Both the position numbers and the translations under genes were made by a program. Source: Cellulosimicrobium marinum (GTDB lineage: Bacteria; Actinomycetota; Actinomycetes; Actinomycetales; Cellulomonadaceae). Taken from it: a stretch of 52,066 bases of DNA. The stretch lies in the NCBI RefSeq assembly GCF_020551945.1, contig NZ_JAJBZH010000003.1, forward strand, positions 435,387 to 487,452, read 5' to 3'. Positions 45,977 to 52,066 of this stretch are shown piece after piece (within the stretch, counting starts at the first letter, position 1; each line of letters opens with the position of its first letter). Under the pieces are notes generated by a model. The model ran no database searches. It was given only the letters and a program-made list of their open reading frames with translations, and was not told the origin of the DNA.

Positions 45977-47271
45977 CGGAGGAACCCTTCGTAGTGGCGC
46001 TGCTGCAGCTGGGAGTCGATCTGCTTGACCGTCTCCAGGCCGACGCCCACCACGATGAGGATCGAGGAGCCGCCGAACGGGATGTTCGTGCTCACGCCGA
46101 GCCCGATGAGGACCAGCGTCGGCAGCAGTGCGACGAGCGCGAGATAGATGGAGCCCGCGGACGTGATGCGGGTGATGACGTAGTCGAGGTACTCGGCGGT
46201 CGGGCGCCCGGCACGGATGCCGGGGATGAAGCCGCCGTACTTCTTCATGTTGTCCGCGACCTCGTCCGGGTTGAACGTGATCGCCGTGTAGAAGAAGCAG
46301 AAGAACAGGATCATCGCGACGTAGAGCGCGATGTGCAGCGGCGCCGCCGGGTCGGCGAGGTTCGTGCTCACCCAGACGACCCAGTCGGACGTCTGGTCGC
46401 CGAACTGCGCGATCAGACCCGGGACCGCGAGCAACGAGGCCGCGAAGATCACCGGGATGACACCCGCCATGTTGATCTTGATCGGGATGTAGGTGCTCGA
46501 GCCGCCGTACATGCGACGACCGACCATGCGCTTCGCGTACTGGACCGGCACGCGGCGCTGCGACTGCTCGACGAAGACCACGAGGCCGATGACCACGACG
46601 ATCACCGCGACCATGATGATGAAGTTCACCGGGCCGTTCGCACCACCGGCGATCGACCACAGCGCGGTCGGGAAGCTCGCCGCGATGGACGTGAAGATCA
46701 GCAGCGACATGCCGTTGCCGACACCGCGCTCGGTGATGAGCTCGCCCAGCCACATGATCAGACCCGTGCCGGCCGTCATGGTGACGACCATGAGGGCCAT
46801 CGTGACGAAGCTGCCGTCGGGGATCACCTCGACCGAGCACCCCTGGAAGAGCAGGCCGTTGCGCGCCGTCGTGATGACGGTCGTCGACTGCAGGATCGCG
46901 AGCGCGATCGTCAGGTACCGCGTGTACTGCGTGAGCTTCGCCTGGCCCGACTGGCCCTCCTTGTGGAGCGCCTCGAAGCGAGGGATGACGACGCGCAGGA
47001 GCTGCACGATGATGCTCGCGGTGATGTACGGCATGATCCCGAGCGCGAAGATCGACAGCTGCAGGAGTGCCCCGCCGCTGAAGAGGTTCACGAGCCCGAG
47101 CAGATCGTTGCCGTCCGCGGTCTCCGCGATGCACTGCTGGACGTTGGGGTAGTCGACTCCCGGCGAGGGGATGAACGAACCCACACGGAAGATCGCCATG
47201 ATCGCGATCGTGAACAGCAGCTTGCGCCGCAGGTCAGGCGTCCGGAAAGCCCGGGCGAATGCGCTGAGCAC
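45973..47271 (-). CDS. secY: Preprotein translocase subunit SecY
   Basis: 432 aa, ten membrane segments by eye. FRTPDLRRKLLFTIAIMAIF starts TM1; the plug region follows with SGGALLQLSIFALGIMPYIT; QRRVPVQYAKRMVG is the cytosolic loop that contacts SecA/ribosome. GTG start with AGGAGG. Own transcription unit with adk and map: a terminator and 309 bp without a gene separate it from rplO. Confidence 0.98.
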   Translation of the reverse strand: MLSAFARAFRTPDLRRKLLFTIAIMAIFRVGSFIPSPGVDYPNVQQCIAETADGNDLLGLVNLFSGGALLQLSIFALGIMPYITASIIVQLLRVVIPRFEALHKEGQSGQAKLTQYTRYLTIALAILQSTTVITTARNGLLFQGCSVEVIPDGSFVTMALMVVTMTAGTGLIMWLGELITERGVGNGMSLLIFTSIAASFPTALWSIAGGANGPVNFIIMVAVIVVVIGLVVFVEQSQRRVPVQYAKRMVGRRMYGGSSTYIPIKINMAGVIPVIFAASLLAVPGLIAQFGDQTSDWVVWVSTNLADPAAPLHIALYVAMILFFCFFYTAITFNPDEVADNMKKYGGFIPGIRAGRPTAEYLDYVITRITSAGSIYLALVALLPTLVLIGLGVSTNIPFGGSSILIVVGVGLETVKQIDSQLQQRHYEGFLR

Positions 47272-47355
47272 CTATCCTCCTGGCCCGCCGAGGCGGGATC
47301 TCGTGTCGCCGAGAGGCCCGGCGAGGTGTGACGCACGGCACCGGCGCCAAGAGGC

Positions 47356-47386
47356 ACCCTAACCGTTGCGCCGCGTCGAACGGCAA
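47356..47386 (-). promoter_or_regulatory. Candidate secY promoter
   Basis: TTGCCG and TAGGGT on the minus strand, spacer 19 bp, longer than ideal; the leader would be roughly 80 nt. Confidence 0.35.
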
Positions 47387-47533
47387 ACCGGTGTCCGCCG
47401 ACCGGACGGTCGGGCCCTGCACCGGTGTCGGTCGGCCGTCCGCGATGACGCCGACGACGGACCGACGGGAAGTCTAACCGCGCCCCGCTGCCGGACGGGA
47501 CGGCGGTCCGTGCCGGGGAGCTCCCCCGAGACG

Positions 47534-47575
47534 CGGACAGGGCCGACGGCGCGTGCGCGCCACCGGCCCTGTCCG
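47534..47575 (-). terminator. Terminator after rplO
   Basis: A 12-bp outer stem (47534-47545 / 47564-47575) plus a 6-bp inner stem GGCGCG/CGCGCC (47548-47553 / 47556-47561) with symmetric 2-nt AC interruptions; starts 5 nt past the rplO stop. Confidence 0.8.
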
Positions 47576-47580
47576 TCTGG

Positions 47581-48099
47581 TCAGTCCTCCGAGACCGAAC
47601 CGCCGGCCGCGAGGATCTTCTCGCGAGCCGAACCCGAGAGGGCGTCGACCGCCACCTCGAGCTTGACGGTGATCTCGCCCGTGCCCAGCACCTTCACGGG
47701 CTGGCCCTTGCGGACCGCGCCCTTCGCGACGAGGTCCTCGACGGTGACGGAGCCACCCTCGGGGTACAGCGCCGCGAGCTTGTCCAGGTTGACGACCTGG
47801 TACTCGGTGCGGAACGGGTTCTTGAACCCGCGCAGCTTCGGCAGGCGCATGTGCAGAGGCATCTGCCCGCCCTCGAAGCGCTCGGGCACCTGGTAGCGAG
47901 CCTTCGTACCCTTGGTACCGCGGCCCGCCGTCTTACCCTTCGACGCCTCACCACGACCCACGCGGGTCTTGGCCTTCTTGGCGCCGGGGGCAGGACGCAG
48001 GTGGTGCATCTTCAGCGCGCCACCCTGCTCCTGCTCGGCCGCAGCCTTCGCGGGAGCCTTGGCGGCGGTGTCCTTCGTGGCCTTCTCAGCCATGGTCAC
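47581..48099 (-). CDS. rplO: Ribosomal protein L15
   Basis: 172 aa. Core [20 protein letters not shown] and [20 protein letters not shown]; an Ala/Lys/Glu-rich N-terminal extension of about 30 residues. GTG 48099 overlaps the rpmD stop as GTGA with GAGGAGG upstream; ATG 48093 is an alternative. Last gene of the spc-type block. Confidence 0.97.
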   Translation of the reverse strand: MTMAEKATKDTAAKAPAKAAAEQEQGGALKMHHLRPAPGAKKAKTRVGRGEASKGKTAGRGTKGTKARYQVPERFEGGQMPLHMRLPKLRGFKNPFRTEYQVVNLDKLAALYPEGGSVTVEDLVAKGAVRKGQPVKVLGTGEITVKLEVAVDALSGSAREKILAAGGSVSED

Positions 48100-48278
48100 T
48101 CGACCTCCTCAACGGTGACGAGGTGCGCCACCGTCGCGACCATGCCGCGGATCTCCGGGCGGTCCTCCTTCACGGCGGTGTCGCCGATCCGCTTGAGGCC
48201 CAGAGTGCGCAGCGTGTCGCGCTGGTTCTGCTTGCCGCCGATGGCGGACTTCGTCTGGGTCACCTTGAGCCTGGCCAT
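48096..48278 (-). CDS. rpmD: Ribosomal protein L30
   Basis: 60 aa: begins [20 protein letters not shown], then [14 protein letters not shown]. The ATG overlaps the rpsE stop by one base (TGATG). Confidence 0.97.
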   Translation of the reverse strand: MARLKVTQTKSAIGGKQNQRDTLRTLGLKRIGDTAVKEDRPEIRGMVATVAHLVTVEEVE

Positions 48279-48931
48279 CAGGCGTTCACCCCCGCGGCAC
48301 GGGCACGCAGGAGCGCGGCCGGGGCCACGTCCTCGAGCGGGAGGCCACGGCGCGCGGCGACAGCCTCGGGCTGCTCCAGGTTGCGCAGGGCCTCGACGGT
48401 CGCGTGCACGATGTTGATCGCGTTCGACGAACCGAGCGACTTGCTCAGGACGTCGTGGATGCCCGCGCACTCCAGCACGGCGCGGACCGGACCACCGGCG
48501 ATGACACCGGTACCCGGCGCGGCCGGACGCAGGAAGACGACGCCGGCGGCGGCCTCACCCTGGATCGGGTGCGGGATGGTGCCCTGGATGCGCGGGACCT
48601 TGAAGAAGTTCTTCTTGGCCTCCTCGACACCCTTGGCGATCGCCGCGGGCACCTCCTTCGCCTTGCCGTAGCCGACACCGACGGTCCCGTCGCCGTCACC
48701 CACCACGACGAGCGCGGTGAAGCTGAAGCGACGGCCGCCCTTGACGACCTTGGAGACGCGGTTGATGGTGACGACGCGCTCGACGAAGGCGTTCTTCTCG
48801 GCTGCGTCGCCGCGACGGCCGTCACGGCGGTTGTCGCGACGGTTGTCGCGGCCCCCGCGGGCGTTCTGGTCGCCGGACTCGTTGGCGGCACCCGTGGGGG
48901 CGCCGGTGTTGCTGCGCTGCCCTGCAGCCAT
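48278..48931 (-). CDS. rpsE: Ribosomal protein S5
   Basis: 217 aa. The N-terminal double-stranded RNA-binding fold begins [39 protein letters not shown] and [20 protein letters not shown] follow. An Arg/Asp/Asn-rich N-terminal extension of about 45 residues carries short repeats ([12 protein letters not shown]). 40 nt after rplR. Confidence 0.97.
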   Translation of the reverse strand: MAAGQRSNTGAPTGAANESGDQNARGGRDNRRDNRRDGRRGDAAEKNAFVERVVTINRVSKVVKGGRRFSFTALVVVGDGDGTVGVGYGKAKEVPAAIAKGVEEAKKNFFKVPRIQGTIPHPIQGEAAAGVVFLRPAAPGTGVIAGGPVRAVLECAGIHDVLSKSLGSSNAINIVHATVEALRNLEQPEAVAARRGLPLEDVAPAALLRARAAGVNA

Positions 48932-48971
48932 CAGAGGATCCTCTTCTTCCGTGTACGGATGGTCGGCGTCG

Positions 48972-49343
48972 TCACAGGGCCAGACCGCCTTCGCGGGCGC
49001 CGTCGGCGACCGCAGCGACCCGACCGTGGTACTTGTTGCCGCCGCGGTCGAAGACGACGGACTCGACGCCCTTCGCCTTCGCCCGCTCGGCCACGAGCTC
49101 GCCGACCTTGCGCGCCTTGGCGCTCTTGTCGCCGTCGAGCGCCCGGAGGTCCGCCTCGAGCGAGGAGGCCGAGGCCAGCGTCTGCCCGATCGTGTCGTCC
49201 ACGACCTGCGCCACGACGTGGCGCGTCGAACGCGTCACCACGAGGCGCGGGCGGACGGCGGTCCCCTTGATCTTCTTGCGCAGGCGCAGGTGGCGGCGCT
49301 GACGCGCGACGGCCTTGCCCTTGCCGAGAACCTTCAGAGCCAT
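48972..49343 (-). CDS. rplR: Ribosomal protein L18
   Basis: 123 aa: [20 protein letters not shown] at the start, [26 protein letters not shown] at the end, the 5S rRNA-binding family pattern. The start lies 2 nt after the rplF stop. Confidence 0.97.
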   Translation of the reverse strand: MALKVLGKGKAVARQRRHLRLRKKIKGTAVRPRLVVTRSTRHVVAQVVDDTIGQTLASASSLEADLRALDGDKSAKARKVGELVAERAKAKGVESVVFDRGGNKYHGRVAAVADGAREGGLAL

Positions 49344-49345
49344 CG

Positions 49346-49882
49346 TTACTTACCAGCCTTTCCGACCTTGCGGCGGACGACCTCGCCGGCGTAACGCACA
49401 CCCTTGCCCTTGTACGGCTCGGGCTTGCGGATCTTGCGGATGTTCGCCGCGACCTCGCCGACCTGCTGCTTGTCGATGCCGGAGACCGAGAACTTCGTCG
49501 GGCTCTCGACGGCGAACGTGATGCCCGCCGGCGGGGTGACGACGACCGGGTGGCTGAACCCGAGGGCGAACTCGAGGTCCGAGCCCTTCGCGGTCACGCG
49601 GTACCCGGTACCGACGATCTCGAGCTTCTTCTCGTAGCCCTGCGTCACGCCCTGGACGATGTTCGCCAGGAGGGTGCGCGTGAGGCCGTGCAGCGCGCGG
49701 GACTCGCGCTCGTCGTTCGGGCGGGACACCACGAGGGTGCCGTCCTCCTGAGCGACCTGGATGGGGGTGGGCACGTTGTGCTCGAGAGAACCCTTCGGGC
49801 CCTTCACGGTCACGAGCGCGCCGCTGATGGTGACGTCCACGCCGGCCGGGACCGGAACGGGGATCTTGCCGATTCGAGACAT
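49346..49882 (-). CDS. rplF: Ribosomal protein L6
   Basis: 178 aa: [20 protein letters not shown] begins it and [20 protein letters not shown] ends it, with two repeated L6 folds. 21 nt after rpsH. Confidence 0.98.
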   Translation of the reverse strand: MSRIGKIPVPVPAGVDVTISGALVTVKGPKGSLEHNVPTPIQVAQEDGTLVVSRPNDERESRALHGLTRTLLANIVQGVTQGYEKKLEIVGTGYRVTAKGSDLEFALGFSHPVVVTPPAGITFAVESPTKFSVSGIDKQQVGEVAANIRKIRKPEPYKGKGVRYAGEVVRRKVGKAGK

Positions 49883-49903
49883 TGGCGTATCTCCTTTCCG
49901 GGA

Positions 49904-50302
49904 TTACCAGACGTAGGCGAGGACTTCGCCGCCCACGCCCTTCGTGGCGGCCTGCTTGTCGGTGAGGAGGCCGGAGGACGTGGACAGGATCGCCACACCC
50001 AGGCCACCGAGCACCTTCGGCAGCTCCGTGGACTTGACGTACTTGCGCAGGCCGGGCTTCGACACGCGGCGCACGCCGGCGAGGCTGCGCTCACGGTTCG
50101 GGCCGTACTTGAGATGGATGGTGAGGTTCTTGCCCACCGGGGCGTCCTCGACGCTCCAGCCGGTGATGTAGCCCTCGGCCTGGAGGATCTCGGCAATGTG
50201 CGACTTCAGCTTCGAGTACGGCATGGTCACCGTGTCGTGGAACGCCGAGTTCGCGTTACGCAGACGCGTGAGCATGTCTGCGATCGGGTCGGTCATCGTC
50301 AT
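49904..50302 (-). CDS. rpsH: Ribosomal protein S8
   Basis: 132 aa: [20 protein letters not shown], then [20 protein letters not shown] at the C-terminus. ATG 50302 (MTMTDP) is chosen; ATG 50296 is two codons further in. The longer frame to 50356 is not conserved. Confidence 0.97.
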   Translation of the reverse strand: MTMTDPIADMLTRLRNANSAFHDTVTMPYSKLKSHIAEILQAEGYITGWSVEDAPVGKNLTIHLKYGPNRERSLAGVRRVSKPGLRKYVKSTELPKVLGGLGVAILSTSSGLLTDKQAATKGVGGEVLAYVW

Positions 50303-50383
50303 CGGGCTCTTGCCCTTCCTCGCCGTGGTATCCCGGCGGTCCGCGCCCTGCGGCACGGCCCGCCTGGACCTACGACGTAGTGG

Positions 50384-50569
50384 TTACCAGCTGCTCTTGG
50401 TGACGCCGGGAAGCTCACCGCGGTGAGCCATCTCGCGCACGCAGATACGGCACAGGCCGAACTTGCGGTAGACAGAGTGCGGACGGCCGCACTTCTGGCA
50501 CCGGGTGTAGGCACGGACCGCGAACTTGGGCTTGGCGGCCGCCTTGTTGATCAGGGCCTTCTTCGCCAT
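50384..50569 (-). CDS. rpsZ: Ribosomal protein S14, type Z
   Basis: 61 aa zinc-type S14: Cys24, Cys27, Cys40 and Cys43 (TRCQKCGRP and GLCRICVRE). [20 protein letters not shown] opens the fold. It starts 1 nt after the rplE stop, in the classical spc position. Confidence 0.97.
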   Translation of the reverse strand: MAKKALINKAAAKPKFAVRAYTRCQKCGRPHSVYRKFGLCRICVREMAHRGELPGVTKSSW

Positions 50570-50570
50570 G

Positions 50571-51140
50571 TCAGTTCTCCTTGAAGGGGAAACCGAGACG
50601 GCGCAGCAGGGAGCGGCCCTCGTCGTCGGTCGTCGCCGTGGTCACGATCGTGATGTCCATGCCGCGGACACGGTCGATCTTGTCCTGGTCGATCTCGTGG
50701 AACATCGACTGCTCCGTGAGGCCGAACGTGTAGTTGCCGTGCCCGTCGAACTGCTTGGGCGAGAGGCCGCGGAAGTCGCGGATGCGCGGCAGGGCGATCG
50801 ACAGGAGACGGTCCAGGAACTCCCACATGCGGTCGCCGCGCAGCGTGACGTGCGCGCCGATCGGCATGCCCTCGCGCAGCTTGAACTGCGCGATGGACTT
50901 GCGGGCCTTGGTCACCTGCGGCTTCTGGCCGGTGATCGCGGAGAGGTCGCGGATGGCGCCCTCGATGAGCTTCGAGTCCTTGGCGGCGTCACCGACACCC
51001 ATGTTCACGACGATCTTCGTGACGCGGGCGACCTGGTTGACGTTCTCGTGCCCGAACTCCTCGCGCAGACCGGCGACGATCTCCTCGCGGTAGCGCTGCT
51101 TCAGACGGGGCACCTCGGGGGCGACGATCTCGGTGCTCAT
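50571..51140 (-). CDS. rplE: Ribosomal protein L5
   Basis: 189 aa: [40 protein letters not shown] and [20 protein letters not shown] are typical. Binds 5S rRNA. ATG overlaps the rplX stop by one base. Confidence 0.98.
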   Translation of the reverse strand: MSTEIVAPEVPRLKQRYREEIVAGLREEFGHENVNQVARVTKIVVNMGVGDAAKDSKLIEGAIRDLSAITGQKPQVTKARKSIAQFKLREGMPIGAHVTLRGDRMWEFLDRLLSIALPRIRDFRGLSPKQFDGHGNYTFGLTEQSMFHEIDQDKIDRVRGMDITIVTTATTDDEGRSLLRRLGFPFKEN

Positions 51141-51481
51141 CAGATGTCCTTCCCGGAGCGCTTGGCGACGCGCACGCGCACGGTGCGCTTGCGGCCGTCA
51201 CGCTCGACCTCTTCGGTGCGGTACCCGACGCGGGTGCCCTTCTTGGTCTCCGGGTCGACCACCATCACGTTGCTCACGTGGATCGGTGCCTCGACGGTCT
51301 CGATGCCACCGGTCCGCGTGCCGCGCTGCGACTGGCCGACCTTGGTGTGCTTCGTGACACGCTGGACGCCCTCGACGACCAGGCGGTCGCTGTCCTTGAG
51401 GACCTCGAGGACGCGCCCCTGCTTGCCCTTGTCCTTGCCCGCGATGACGACGACGAGGTCGCCCTTCTTGATCTTGGCCAT
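51140..51481 (-). CDS. rplX: Ribosomal protein L24
   Basis: 113 aa KOW-type: [20 protein letters not shown], then [20 protein letters not shown]. 2 nt after rplN. Confidence 0.98.
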   Translation of the reverse strand: MAKIKKGDLVVVIAGKDKGKQGRVLEVLKDSDRLVVEGVQRVTKHTKVGQSQRGTRTGGIETVEAPIHVSNVMVVDPETKKGTRVGYRTEEVERDGRKRTVRVRVAKRSGKDI

Positions 51482-51483
51482 GG

Positions 51484-51852
51484 TCAGAGCACCTCCGGAG
51501 CCAGCGAGATGATCTTCATGAAGCGCTTGTCGCGCAGCTCACGACCGACGGGACCGAAGATGCGCGTCCCGCGCGGCTCGCCGTCGTTCTTGAGGATCAC
51601 GGCCGCGTTCTCGTCGAACTTGATGTAGGAACCGTCCGGACGACGGCGCTCCTTGGCGGTGCGGACGACGACCGCCTTGACGACGTCGCCCTTCTTCACG
51701 TTGCCGCCCGGGATCGCGTCCTTGACGGTTGCGACGATGACGTCGCCGATTCCGGCGTAGCGACGGCCCGAGCCACCGAGAACACGGATGCAGAGGATCT
51801 CCTTGGCACCCGTGTTGTCGGCGACACGAAGTCGCGACTCCTGCTGGATCAT
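51484..51852 (-). CDS. rplN: Ribosomal protein L14
   Basis: 122 aa, normal length: [40 protein letters not shown] and [23 protein letters not shown] with GGAG 6 nt upstream. First gene of this spc-type block within the window; rpsQ, its usual neighbour, must lie beyond the right edge. Confidence 0.98.
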   Translation of the reverse strand: MIQQESRLRVADNTGAKEILCIRVLGGSGRRYAGIGDVIVATVKDAIPGGNVKKGDVVKAVVVRTAKERRRPDGSYIKFDENAAVILKNDGEPRGTRIFGPVGRELRDKRFMKIISLAPEVL

Positions 51853-52066
51853 GTATTACTCCTGTCGTCGAGCCGGTTCTCGCCGCTGGGCGAGCCTTGC
51901 CGAACGGATAGCTGTCAGTGCCGGGTCCCTACGGGAGATCCCTCCGGGTGAACCGGCCAGGCGCGACGTGTGGATGCGTCGTCCTGTCCTCACTGGTTGC
52001 CGCACCGGTGGCGCGGCACGAGAGCGGTCGTGGCGGGCGGGCGGGCCGCCCGCCCCCACCCTGGCC
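51853..52066. other. Leader/promoter region of rplN, no gene seen
   Basis: At least 214 bp upstream of rplN without a credible ORF, so this block probably has its own promoter. I could not pick a convincing -35/-10 pair. A GC-rich hairpin lies at its far end. Confidence 0.5.
52035..52055 (-). terminator. Possible terminator of the gene beyond the right edge
   Basis: GGGCGGGC / GCCCGCCC, 8-bp stem with a 5-nt loop, placed where the end of the upstream ribosomal operon would be expected. Weak evidence alone. Confidence 0.35.

Larger units (their letters stand above)
47272..47580. other. 309-bp space between rplO and secY
   Basis: No gene. It holds the rplO terminator (47534-47575) and secY promoter candidates: minus-strand TAGGGT (47361-47356) with a weak TTGCCG (47386-47381), and TAGACT (47476-47471). 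Confidence 0.6.

Noticed and set aside
51853-52059. 67-codon frame upstream of rplN
   Set aside because: Arg/Pro-rich, no Shine-Dalgarno or leaderless box, no family; taken as leader DNA.

Overview
The window is very GC-rich DNA from an actinobacterium. Gene order (glmS, glmM, rpsI-rplM, truA, rplQ-rpoA-rpsK-rpsM-rpmJ-infA, map-adk-secY, then the spc ribosomal block), a whiB3/whiD-type WhiB, two GuaB paralogues (GuaB and GuaB3) and an F420-type LLM oxidoreductase all point to Actinomycetota, probably Micrococcales (Cellulomonadaceae/Promicromonosporaceae-like; this placement is an inference from remembered synteny). I call 59 protein genes. I saw no rRNA, tRNA, CRISPR array, transposase or prophage.

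Layout. 1-9600: a DUF4031-HD fusion and a SanA-like protein; a leftward set with guaB3, two acetyltransferases and succinic semialdehyde dehydrogenase; a DEDDh exonuclease; and a divergent pair of exported proteins (a Sec-type Rid-family protein and a Tat-type flavin amine oxidase). 9600-16100: guaB, a MerR regulator divergent from whiB, groES without groEL under a CIRCE operator, a THUMP-like methyltransferase and a YbdK-type glutamate-cysteine ligase. 16100-24800: the t6A genes tsaD, tsaB and tsaE with rimI, plus alr, an RluA-type pseudouridine synthase, a rhodanese and the NAD(P)HX repair gene. 24900-27660: an LLM oxidoreductase, an AbiEi/PD-(D/E)XK-like gene bracketed by inverted palindromic repeats, and acpS. 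27660-40800: cell-wall precursor genes glmS and glmM, coaA, DedA, def, rplM-rpsI, trhO, an ABC-F protein, truA and others. 40800-52066: leftward ribosomal, RNA polymerase, SecY, Adk, Map and IF1 genes. rpsD is absent from its common place between rpsK and rpoA.

How it works together. Most of the window is housekeeping: translation (ribosomal proteins, IF1, Map, Def, TrhO, TruA, TsaB/D/E), GTP supply (GuaB), amino-sugar precursors (GlmS, GlmM), D-alanine (Alr), CoA and ACP activation (CoaA, AcpS). Many genes lack a Shine-Dalgarno sequence and carry a [TC]ANNNT hexamer exactly 6-7 nt before the start codon. This indicates leaderless mRNAs, and I used it to choose several starts.

The most unusual non-coding signal is a two-copy element (15957-16063 and 27548-27658). 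A conserved 49-nt core sits between long perfect or near-perfect arms whose sequence differs between the copies. An inner 6-bp stem shows a compensatory G-C/C-G swap. This looks like a structured RNA or DNA repeat family.
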